Below, piece by piece: positions 1 through 7,017 of a DNA stretch of 64,000 nt. Below the pieces are notes generated by a model. It was not told the origin of the DNA and searched no databases. It saw only the letters and a program-made list of their open reading frames with translations. The stretch is taken from positions 367,716 through 431,715 of the forward strand of contig NZ_CP044205.1 in assembly GCF_009498235.1 (NCBI RefSeq). Direction: 5' to 3'. The DNA is from Candidatus Methylospira mobilis. Its GTDB lineage: Bacteria > Pseudomonadota > Gammaproteobacteria > Methylococcales > Methylococcaceae. A program made the position numbers and the translations under genes. Within the stretch, counting starts at the first letter, position 1. Every line of letters starts with the position of its first letter.

Positions 1-70
1 ATCGGTATTGTCGTTTTTAATCCGGATGATTGCCTGCTCTGGTGGTTTTTGCGCATTCCGGTGGGTGAAT

Positions 71-586
71 TCAACCACGGGTCGTTTCCACCCGGGCGCG
101 CCATGACCAGGCCGAAGGCATAAACAGCAGCGCAGCCCACGCTAACGGATCCAGCATGACATTCCACAGGTTGTCGCTTTCCAGTATACCGGCCCGGCGC
201 ATTGCCAGCCCCAGCAGCCAGGCCAGTATCAACGGTCGATGTTGCGCCCGCCAGGCAAGCGCCAAGCCCAGGCCCAGCCAGAAAAGTAAAGCGCGCGGCG
301 CGTCGCCTGCCGCGTAAAAATCGGTGGAGATAAATCCCAGCGTCGAGGCGTACAGCAGCCCTCCGCCGATCCAGAACCACAAGGCCAATGGCAGAGTAAC
401 GGGGAGACGCCGGCGTAATCCCGCTAAGAGTCCCAGGCTTGCGAGGCTGGGCGCGCTCAGTATGCCCAGCAGCCATGGAGAGCCGAAAATGACGGCAATG
501 CCCAAGCCTTGCAGCCAGTAGTTTTTGCGACGGCCTGCATGGACCATAAGCATTCCGGCCAATATCCAGAGCAATAAACCGGTCAT
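71..586 (-). CDS. Hypothetical polytopic membrane protein
   Basis: This is a very hydrophobic 171-residue protein with about four to five predicted membrane segments (roughly residues 3-15, 26-50, 62-82, 98-112 and 118-130) and a basic C-terminus. I recognise no family motif. Its ATG overlaps the stop of the upstream sialidase-like gene by 4 bases (ATGA), so the two are probably translationally coupled and may work together at the membrane or cell surface. Sequence downstream of its stop (positions 1-70) may start another leftward gene, but too little is present to say. The coding call is strong; the function is unknown. Confidence 0.75.
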   Translation of the reverse strand: MTGLLLWILAGMLMVHAGRRKNYWLQGLGIAVIFGSPWLLGILSAPSLASLGLLAGLRRRLPVTLPLALWFWIGGGLLYASTLGFISTDFYAAGDAPRALLFWLGLGLALAWRAQHRPLILAWLLGLAMRRAGILESDNLWNVMLDPLAWAALLFMPSAWSWRARVETTRG

Positions 587-1716
587 TTCACCCCCTCATC
601 CAGCCAGGCTGTGTTAAAACGCAGATGACGGATTTCCTTACGCTGCCAGGTGTAGACCAGGTCGGTGATGTTGTGCTGCGTAACCAGACAGGGATAAGAA
701 AACTCGCCGCTGCTTTCATTTTCCAGTACGCGCAATGTTTTCCAGTGTCGCCCATCCGTGGAAACGGCAAGAGCAAGCTGACCTCGTCCTTGACTGGTCG
801 GATTGAGCGCCAGCAAAAAGCGCCCATCCGCCAGCCGGGTCAGTGCGACGGAAGCATCCGGGTTGGGAACTTCCAGCGTTTCCGGCTGGCTCCAGCGCAG
901 GCCGCCGTCGTGCGTTTCCTGATACAGCAATTGCCCGGCGGCGCTGTTGCGGAGCAAGGCAAAGGCTGAAACAGGGTTGATTGCCTCCAGCGCGGGCTGC
1001 AGGTTTTCTCCTGCCGTATTCATGCGGATTTTTCTGAGCAATCGGTTGCCCGCATCGAACTGAAGCAGTTCGCTGTTTTTTCGCGCCAACTCGTGATATA
1101 CCGGCAGCAGGTATCCGCCGTCGGACAGAGGAGCTGCCTGCGTTCGCACCAGAGTGGAAATATTGAGAAAAGGGCTGGTGACCAGTTTTTTTGCCGGCTG
1201 CCAGTGAAATCCTCCATCCTGCGATTGCATGCGGTTCAGGCTGCTGAGCGACCAGCCGCCCAGAGACACGCTGACGTAATAGAGATTGATGGTTCCTTGC
1301 CGATCCACTACGGCGACCGGATTGCCCAGTTTTTTGATATAGCGCAATTCATCCCGAGCGGTTTGACCGGGCGTAGTCAGTTGTTCCGGCGAACTCCATT
1401 GGCCGGTTTGCGCGCTGTTACGCGCGTACCAGATAGCGACGTCGCCCGCGCCTTCCCGGCTGCCGGCAAACCAGAAGGCCAGCATTGTTCCGTCTCCCAG
1501 TCTGGCCAGTGTGGCGCTGTGCGCGGATGCCGCAGGCGCTGTCAGGCGGTGTGTTTGTATAAACGCGGCTGCGTCAGGCGCCGTTGGCTGAGCGGAGGTG
1601 GCGGCAGGCAACTCGAATTGCGGAGGTTCGGGTTGTGGTGTGGCGTTTACCGCAAGCAGCGCGATGCCCGCCAGTGCAAATAGCGCTGATTCCAGGGAAA
1701 AATCGGTAAGTTTCAT
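583..1716 (-). CDS. Sialidase-like (BNR/Asp-box) exported protein
   Basis: This 377-residue protein has an N-terminal hydrophobic segment (about residues 9-24) that would export or anchor it, then a beta-propeller-like region. Three Asp-box motifs of the form S/T-x-D-G-(x)-x-x-W are visible at residues 165-172 (SQDGGFHW), 268-275 (THDGGLRW) and 319-325 (STDGRHW). These mark the sialidase/neuraminidase superfamily. Asp boxes are structural, so activity on sialic acid cannot be concluded; related bacterial proteins often have unknown glycan substrates. It overlaps the downstream membrane-protein gene by 4 bases and is divergent from the sterol gene at 1959. The family call is firm and the substrate is unknown. 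Confidence 0.8.
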   Translation of the reverse strand: MKLTDFSLESALFALAGIALLAVNATPQPEPPQFELPAATSAQPTAPDAAAFIQTHRLTAPAASAHSATLARLGDGTMLAFWFAGSREGAGDVAIWYARNSAQTGQWSSPEQLTTPGQTARDELRYIKKLGNPVAVVDRQGTINLYYVSVSLGGWSLSSLNRMQSQDGGFHWQPAKKLVTSPFLNISTLVRTQAAPLSDGGYLLPVYHELARKNSELLQFDAGNRLLRKIRMNTAGENLQPALEAINPVSAFALLRNSAAGQLLYQETHDGGLRWSQPETLEVPNPDASVALTRLADGRFLLALNPTSQGRGQLALAVSTDGRHWKTLRVLENESSGEFSYPCLVTQHNITDLVYTWQRKEIRHLRFNTAWLDEGVK

Positions 1717-1958
1717 TCCAGGGTTACGGTCGGTATTTTGGTGCGAACTTGAGCCAGATCAACGTGCCGATGGAGCAAATAGCGGATACTGCTGCTTGTC
1801 TTACCTGAAGCGGGACGAATTTTCATGGCGCGTGCGATTCAATGAATAAAAAGCAAAATATGCTGATCTGTGCCGTTAAAGTGTACACTATTACGTTTTA
1901 TGCGCACGCGTCAGCAGACAAGAGCGTAGCGGGCGCCGCGATTTGGATGTGATGTTGC

Positions 1959-2975
1959 ATGAGTAGTCGGAAAATACTGGTAACCGGCGCCACCGGGCAT
2001 CTGGGGGCGAATCTGGTCAGGCGTTTGCTCGCCGATGGCGAAGATGTTCGCGTTATGATCAGAGGCTGCCACGATAAGCAGGCGGCTTTGGATGGGCTGG
2101 AAGTCGAGCAGGTCGAAGCCGACCTGGTGGATAGCGACGCGGTAGCCGCCGCTGTGCAAGGCTGTAAGCAGGTTTATCATTGCGCCGCGCTGGTATCGAC
2201 CATAGACGGCGATGCGGCGCACAAGCGGCAGGTGTACGATACCAATGTGCGCGGCGCCATACATGTGCTGGATGCGGCGAGACGGCACAATGTCGAAAAG
2301 GTTGTGGTTTCGGGTTCCTTGAGCGCAACCGGTCACGATCCGGCGACGCCTAGCCATGAGAATATGCCGTTTTATCCTTTCGATCGCCAGTTGCCCTATG
2401 GTTTCAGCAAACACCTGGTCGAGCACGAATGTCTGCGTGCGCATGCCGACGGCCTGAACGTTGTGGTTGCGACATCGTGTGCGATTATCGGCCCCCATGA
2501 TTACGTTCCTTCGCGCTTCGGCCGCGTGTTGATTGATTATGCCCATCGAAAGCTCGGCGCCTATATTCCGGGCGGCTTCGAGTTCGTATCCGGGCGCGAT
2601 ATCGCCGAAGGCCACGTGCTGGCGATGCGCAACGGGCGCTCCGGGCAAAAGTACATTTTCAGTAGCGCTTATTCCTCAGTTGATGATTTGCTGGGAATTT
2701 TTCGCGAAGTAACCGGACAGCCCTTGCCGCGTTTGCGTTTGCCGCCGGTTATAATGGCGGCGGTTGCGGAAATAACGGACAAAACCTGGTTTCGTTTTTT
2801 TCCTAATGCGCCGCGCCGCTTTACCCCGGCGGCCGTGCGCCTGCTGAGCATGCACCGGCGCGTCACTCTGGATAAGGCAAGACAGGAACTGGGTTACGAA
2901 CCCACCGCTTTGGCCGACGCGGTTCGCGATGCTTACCAGGACTTTGTCGGCCGCGGCGTAATCACGCCGCGTTAA
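1959..2975 (+). CDS. sdmB: Sterol C-4 demethylation reductase/dehydrogenase SdmB-like (extended SDR)
   Basis: This is a 338-residue NAD(P)-dependent epimerase/3-beta-hydroxysteroid dehydrogenase-type protein. The Rossmann motif GATGHLG lies at residues 10-16 and the catalytic YxxxK pair at Tyr147/Lys151. By itself it could be any sugar epimerase or HpnA-like enzyme. The next gene, 55 bp downstream on the same strand, is a Rieske oxygenase with the features of SdmA. The known bacterial sterol C-4 demethylase of Methylococcus consists of exactly such a pair: SdmA oxidises the C-4 methyl, and SdmB carries out the decarboxylation/dehydrogenation step. The sdmB call rests mainly on that pairing. 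No sterol cyclase or squalene epoxidase lies in the window. Confidence 0.72.
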   Translation: MSSRKILVTGATGHLGANLVRRLLADGEDVRVMIRGCHDKQAALDGLEVEQVEADLVDSDAVAAAVQGCKQVYHCAALVSTIDGDAAHKRQVYDTNVRGAIHVLDAARRHNVEKVVVSGSLSATGHDPATPSHENMPFYPFDRQLPYGFSKHLVEHECLRAHADGLNVVVATSCAIIGPHDYVPSRFGRVLIDYAHRKLGAYIPGGFEFVSGRDIAEGHVLAMRNGRSGQKYIFSSAYSSVDDLLGIFREVTGQPLPRLRLPPVIMAAVAEITDKTWFRFFPNAPRRFTPAAVRLLSMHRRVTLDKARQELGYEPTALADAVRDAYQDFVGRGVITPR

Positions 2976-3030
2976 GCGCCGAGAGTGCGTTGCTAATTCC
3001 ACAGGTTTCCAATGATGAGAGTCCGTTATC

Positions 3031-4149
3031 ATGATTAATGCAGAACCCATTACCACCCGTCCGGCGCCCGGATTCGACGAGGCTAAAACAGTACGGCAAA
3101 AGGCGCGTGCAGCCGGAATGAACCCTGATTACTGGTACGCGGTGGAATACGAACACGTCTTAAAAAAAGGCTCGGTGAAAGAGGTGATCTTCTGGGGCAG
3201 TTCGATTGCGCTTTATCGCGGCGAAGACGGCCGGCTTAGCGCAATAGAAAACCGTTGTCCGCATCGCCATTTGAAGCTGAGCCACGGCGTGGTCGAGGGC
3301 TGCACGCTAAGGTGTATTTATCACGGCTGGGCATTCGACCCTAGCGGGACGCTGGTGGATTATTCTCATGACAGCTTCGGCAAGCCGATGATCAAGCGGC
3401 AGTTGAAGACATATCCGCTTCGTGTTCAGTATGGCCTGATCTGGATTTTCCCCGGAGACCCTGCCAAGGCCGATGAGCGTTCCATACCCGATATTCCGGA
3501 AGTTCAGGGAGACGAGCCCTGGGCCAACTTCACGGTTGATTTTACCTGGGATGCCCATCATTCCATGATTATCGACAATATTTCCGATTTTACCCATGCA
3601 TTCCTGCACAGAAAGTATCGGCCGTTCAGCAACGCCATATTGAATCACTACGAGTCGGATGATAACCGGGTGTTTTTGACTTACGATACGCTGATGGCGG
3701 GCGGTAAAATTTCCGGGATGTTTGTAGACAGGGAGCGCGCTAATACCCGTTCCATTGAGTTGTGTTACGAATACCCGTATCAATGGTCCAGTACCGGAGG
3801 CAAAATTCGTACCTGGTGTTTTCTGGTTCCGGTCGGCGTCAGGAAAACGCGCGCGTTTTTCCTGTTTTATTTCGATGCGATCAAAATCCCGTTTTTGCCG
3901 ATAAAATTGCCTCGCGCGCTGCAGGAGCTGGTGCTGAAACTGGCAATCCCATTGGTTTTCAAGCCCATTTTGCTGGAGGATTCTTTAGCGCTGGAAGCCG
4001 AGCAGGTGGGGTACGATCAGCATTGGGATGCTGCGCCTATCGAGATCAATCCGGTGGTGCCGTTGTTCCAGCGGCTTACTACGCGCAAATGGGAAGAGTT
4101 TCTTGCGCAGACGCCGTCGCAGCCTGTTGCAGCGAGTGAGGCGGAATAG
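3031..4149 (+). CDS. sdmA: Rieske non-heme iron oxygenase, sterol C-4 demethylase SdmA-like
   Basis: This 372-residue Rieske oxygenase has its [2Fe-2S] ligands as C76-x-H78 and C95-x2-H98. The mononuclear iron site is N183-x2-D186-x2-H189-x3-H193. A hydrophobic, basic stretch near residues 285-310 could contact membranes or a lipid substrate. The length, the H-x3-H spacing and the SDR partner directly upstream match the bacterial sterol C-4 demethylase pair SdmA/SdmB described in aerobic methanotrophs. It probably acts on 4-methyl sterols at the membrane using O2 and an external reductase. A GC-rich hairpin followed by T residues lies just downstream. An oxygenase for another hydrophobic ring substrate is possible but less likely. 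Confidence 0.75.
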   Translation: MINAEPITTRPAPGFDEAKTVRQKARAAGMNPDYWYAVEYEHVLKKGSVKEVIFWGSSIALYRGEDGRLSAIENRCPHRHLKLSHGVVEGCTLRCIYHGWAFDPSGTLVDYSHDSFGKPMIKRQLKTYPLRVQYGLIWIFPGDPAKADERSIPDIPEVQGDEPWANFTVDFTWDAHHSMIIDNISDFTHAFLHRKYRPFSNAILNHYESDDNRVFLTYDTLMAGGKISGMFVDRERANTRSIELCYEYPYQWSSTGGKIRTWCFLVPVGVRKTRAFFLFYFDAIKIPFLPIKLPRALQELVLKLAIPLVFKPILLEDSLALEAEQVGYDQHWDAAPIEINPVVPLFQRLTTRKWEEFLAQTPSQPVAASEAE

Positions 4150-4167
4150 GAGGGGTGGTGTGACCGG

Positions 4168-4197
4168 GGAGGATGGGCGCTCTAGCCCCCTCCTTTT
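4168..4197 (+). terminator. Rho-independent terminator after sdmA
   Basis: GGAGG-at-GGGC pairs with GCCC-CCTCC around a 6-nt loop and is followed by TTTT. It sits 19 bases after the sdmA stop and between convergent genes. Confidence 0.6.
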
Positions 4198-4208
4198 GGG
4201 TTGCCGGG

Positions 4209-5270
4209 TTAAAACAGCTCTATGTCGGTGTGTACGGTTTTTTCTGCCACGAGTCCCTGTTCCTTTAGCGATTCATAGCGCTGAACCTGATTGCGGCCAT
4301 GTTCTTTGGCAAAATAGAGCGCCTCGTCGGCATGCCCGATTACCTGACTGGGTGAGTCTGAAGGGGTTACCATGGTAAAGCCGATTGAAATCGTCACTGT
4401 CCCTACCTGCGGGAAGTCATAAGCCTCCATTTTCTTCCTGAACTGTTCGAGCCTTTCGTATGCGGTTTCTTCGTCTAGATTGCGCAGCAGCACGATAAAT
4501 TCCTCTCCGCCGAAACGGTATAAACGATCATGGCGTCTAAACGAACTGCGCATGATGTTTGCCATCAGTATCAGTACTTCATCTCCATAAAGGTGGCCGA
4601 ACTGGTCGTTAATACGCTTGAAATGGTCGATATCCACCACTGCAAGCCAATGTTGCTGCGAGTATTGCCGTGAGCGGCGCTCCAATTCCGTTGGTTGAGC
4701 CTCTTCGGATTTGGTGTGAAAATCGCTCATTTCCTCGAGTAGCGAGCTAAACCCCTGGTCAAAGGTTTTTCTGTTGTGCAGGTTGGTCAACGTGTCGCGC
4801 TGGCTGTCTTCCAGCAGGCTGAGGTAGTTGCGGAATACGGCCAGTATCCCTCTGAAAACATCTATTTCCGTGAGTTCGAAGCGGGTTGTCCTGGATAGCT
4901 CGAAAATGGATATGGGGGTATCGTTAACCATGATGGGAATACAGCACAGGTACAGGTTACCCACCTTGGCGTTGGTTATGCTGGTAGTGTTTTGTAAAAT
5001 CTCGATAAACAAAGGATGCTCGGATAGCGGCTTGAATTTGACGACGGCTTCAAACTCGTTTATGTGCGGCTCGTCTTTTTTGTAAATTGCGGATAGGGAG
5101 ATATAAAAGTTCGATTCGCTGCTCGAAATATCATAAAGCCTGATGCTGTCCACGCTGACGAAGGCAATCAGCGAATCCATGACGCTTTTTTGCAGTAGCG
5201 TAGAGTCGCGGTGACGAGTCAGGTTATCAAGGTGATGTAGCAGGCTGGGGGATGTCTGTTGTTTGTCCAT
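4209..5270 (-). CDS. Diguanylate cyclase (GGEEF) with N-terminal sensor region
   Basis: This 353-residue protein has an active-type GGEEF motif at residues 254-258, so it should make cyclic-di-GMP from two GTP. An RxxD inhibitory site (Arg245 to Asp248) sits five residues before the motif, so product inhibition is expected. Residues about 20-150 form a GAF-like sensory fold by pattern, but I cannot identify a ligand. No membrane segment is visible, so it is probably cytoplasmic. A charged linker (about residues 180-205) is inserted early in the GGDEF domain. It is a single gene, convergent with sdmA. The output pathway cannot be read from the sequence. Confidence 0.88.
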   Translation of the reverse strand: MDKQQTSPSLLHHLDNLTRHRDSTLLQKSVMDSLIAFVSVDSIRLYDISSSESNFYISLSAIYKKDEPHINEFEAVVKFKPLSEHPLFIEILQNTTSITNAKVGNLYLCCIPIMVNDTPISIFELSRTTRFELTEIDVFRGILAVFRNYLSLLEDSQRDTLTNLHNRKTFDQGFSSLLEEMSDFHTKSEEAQPTELERRSRQYSQQHWLAVVDIDHFKRINDQFGHLYGDEVLILMANIMRSSFRRHDRLYRFGGEEFIVLLRNLDEETAYERLEQFRKKMEAYDFPQVGTVTISIGFTMVTPSDSPSQVIGHADEALYFAKEHGRNQVQRYESLKEQGLVAEKTVHTDIELF

Positions 5271-5704
5271 CCGATATTCCTTGGCTGCTTAAAATATGGC
5301 CGAATGCCTTAAGCAAACTGCGTAGCGAGCTATTACTATGCTATAGCCTATCATTCTAATACGCCCGCATTGCGATAATCAATATATCGCGCTTGGTTTA
5401 AAGGGTAGGCGGTGCACAGCCGTTTGCCGGCTGCTTTTATTCAAAGAGTACGCTGCCGATTTGTCCGTCGCCAGGCGCGTCTGGGCTTGTCGACTATCAG
5501 GACTACCTCGGGAAATCCGGGCCGATATCATCCGCCGCTAATCAAGTCGAGATGGTGCGGTTTCTGCTCGCCGCCGATCAGATACGCGCAAATCTACCGA
5601 GCTTTGGCGCTACCGAAAAGAAAGTCACTCCGATCACCAGCCGAAAAAAGGCCAACGCATAACAGCATATTGATAACTGAAACGCTACGCTATACAATTA
5701 TCCT
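5271..5704. other. 434-bp stretch without a convincing gene
   Basis: No RNA gene or complete coding region is supported here. One plus-strand frame from about 5484 to 5661 stays open, reads ...VDYQDYLGKSG... and ends SRKKANA-stop, but it has no start codon and no recognisable family. It looks like a decayed gene tail at the edge of the accessory island. A 98-codon frame at 5412-5708 has an arginine/proline-rich composition typical of a chance frame. Confidence 0.4.
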
Positions 5705-5983
5705 ATGATAAAAACATTCAGGCACAAAGGGCTTCAAGCCTTTTTTGAATCAGGCAGCAAAGCAGGCATACAGCCACATCATGCGCCGCGCCCGCTGCGA
5801 CAACTGGCCCGCCTTGATCTGGCAACGTGCGCCGCTGATATGAATATCCCCGGCTGGGGCTTGCATCCGCTTATAAGCAATCTGGCCGGACACTATTCCG
5901 TTTCGGTTAATGGTAATTGGCGCATGACCTTTACCTTTGAAGGTGAGGATGCCGTACTGGTTGATTATCAGGACTATCACTAG
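5705..5983 (+). CDS. higB: HigB-type (RelE superfamily) mRNA-cleaving toxin
   Basis: This 92-residue protein matches the plasmid-maintenance/HigB toxin pattern: an N-terminal IKTFRHKGL strand-helix, the central leucine-rich region, then NGNWRMTF and the closing DAVLVDYQDYH. HigB toxins cleave mRNA at the ribosome and are neutralised by HigA. Toxin-first gene order, with the HigA-type antitoxin 5 bases downstream, is typical of higBA. A promoter upstream is likely autoregulated by HigA, but I could not define the operator. Confidence 0.88.
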   Translation: MIKTFRHKGLQAFFESGSKAGIQPHHAPRPLRQLARLDLATCAADMNIPGWGLHPLISNLAGHYSVSVNGNWRMTFTFEGEDAVLVDYQDYH

Positions 5984-5988
5984 GAGCA

Positions 5989-6309
5989 ATGAAGATGACT
6001 CGAAATAACCCGCCACATCCCGGCGAAACGCTGAGAGAGGACGTGCTACCCGCTTTAGGCTTGACCATCACCGAAGCCGCTACCCAGCTCAACGTAACAC
6101 GCGCCGCGCTGTCCCGCGTGCTAAATGGACGCGCAGCTATATCGCCGGAAATGGCGTTAAGGCTGGAAGGCTGGCTAGGCGTGGAGAACGGCGGACGGGC
6201 TGACTTATGGCTGGCGCAACAAGCCACCTATGATTTATGGAAGGCACGGCAAACTGGTGCGCCACAGGTACGGCGTGCTGTTATATCGCCCACCGTATTG
6301 ACTATTTGA
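5989..6309 (+). CDS. higA: HigA-type antitoxin (XRE helix-turn-helix)
   Basis: This 106-residue helix-turn-helix protein begins with the HPGETLREDVLPALGLT signature common to HigA antitoxins. The HTH follows (residues about 28-50: TEAATQLNVTRAALSRVLNG), then a helical tail. It should bind HigB and repress the higBA promoter. It lies 5 bases after higB in the same operon. An alternative start at the second Met (codon 3) would change little. Confidence 0.9.
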   Translation: MKMTRNNPPHPGETLREDVLPALGLTITEAATQLNVTRAALSRVLNGRAAISPEMALRLEGWLGVENGGRADLWLAQQATYDLWKARQTGAPQVRRAVISPTVLTI

Positions 6310-6582
6310 CGTGCGCCGATCAGAAGCAGGCCAGCGCATGATAGAGCGACATTATGGGCGCTTGCTGTCTTCCTGCACCGCTGACCGGATACGCGCTTGC
6401 GAGCCGGAGTAACTCAAGGAAGAACACGGTGCGTTTGCCTTTTCCTCGTCCATCTCTGACGACCTTGTCGGGTCTTGCTTAAATAACCCCGTTTCAGAGC
6501 CAATGTGGTCGGCGAGCCATGGCACGTTTTTACATAGAGCCTTTTTACATAGAGCCTTTTTACATAGAGCCTTTTTTGTCCT
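6310..6582. other. Spacer between higA and hicA, mostly featureless
   Basis: No gene is supported. The only structure is the 15-bp tandem repeat at 6527-6571, listed separately. Confidence 0.5.
6527..6571. repeat. Three perfect 15-bp tandem repeats (tttttacatagagcc)
   Basis: The unit TTTTTACATAGAGCC occurs three times without a mismatch at 6527-6541, 6542-6556 and 6557-6571, followed by six more T residues. It lies just past the hicA stop, in the 3-prime region of the leftward hicB-hicA transcript. The copy number is probably variable between strains. Confidence 0.95.
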
Positions 6583-6804
6583 CTACGAGCGAAGCGCATT
6601 GATAAACTCATCAACCGAGACACCGGCCTGTTTAAGCAGCCCGCTTAAAGTACCCGTTTTTATTTCACGATGGTTGGGTACTACACAGCCTTGCGATCCT
6701 TTGCGAAGGACAATATGACTGCCGCGTTGCCGTACCACGATGAAACCAAGAATTTGTAAGGCACGAACCGCTTCGGCACCTGAAATTACGGGCAGGCTAG
6801 GCAT
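6583..6804 (-). CDS. hicA: HicA-type mRNA interferase toxin
   Basis: This 73-residue protein (from the ATG at 6804; a TTG at 6813 is also possible) has the double-stranded-RNA-binding-like HicA fold. The signature stretch is GFIVVRQRGSHIVLRKG, with the conserved catalytic histidine in GSH, followed by VVPNHREIKTGTLSGLLKQ. HicA cleaves mRNA and tmRNA. The gene overlaps the end of hicB by 8 bases, so translation is coupled. Antitoxin-first order is the reverse of the commonest hicAB arrangement but is well known. Confidence 0.9.
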   Translation of the reverse strand: MPSLPVISGAEAVRALQILGFIVVRQRGSHIVLRKGSQGCVVPNHREIKTGTLSGLLKQAGVSVDEFINALRS

Positions 6805-7003
6805 GTGTAGCAACCTGGAAGGTCGTGAGTAATGAGCGTCCAGTGAAATTCAGCGGAAACTCTTCCAGATAGAGTTCTGTAGCTTCCTGAAGATTTACAA
6901 GCGCCTCTTCAATACTTTCACCCTGGGTTGTGGTGCCTGTTTCAGGGTTCAGTGCGATGTATCCGCCTTCAATAGCGGGCGTTAATACTGCAGATAGTTC
7001 CAT
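6797..7003 (-). CDS. hicB: HicB-type antitoxin
   Basis: This 68-residue protein starts at the ATG at 7003, which has AAAGGA 7 bases upstream; a longer frame reading up to 7081 overlaps the previous gene and is less likely. The fold pattern is HicB: an N-terminal strand MELSAVLTPAIEGGYIALNP, then TTQGESIEEALVNLQEA. No DNA-binding domain follows the HicB core, so self-repression is uncertain. It starts 14 bases after the stop of the giant PNP/PIN gene and probably shares its transcript. Confidence 0.85.
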   Translation of the reverse strand: MELSAVLTPAIEGGYIALNPETGTTTQGESIEEALVNLQEATELYLEEFPLNFTGRSLLTTFQVATHA

Positions 7004-7017
7004 AAGTTTTCCTTTGG

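Noticed and set aside
1-70. Possible start of another leftward gene (ATG at 56) or tail of a rightward gene ending at 123
   Set aside because: Both frames are open but too short, with no clear ribosome-binding site or motif; the rightward frame overlaps the end of a confident gene.
5412-5708. 98-codon frame ending in an ATGA overlap with higB
   Set aside because: The composition is Arg/Pro-rich and looks random; another frame in the same stretch looks more protein-like. The 4-base overlap alone is not enough.
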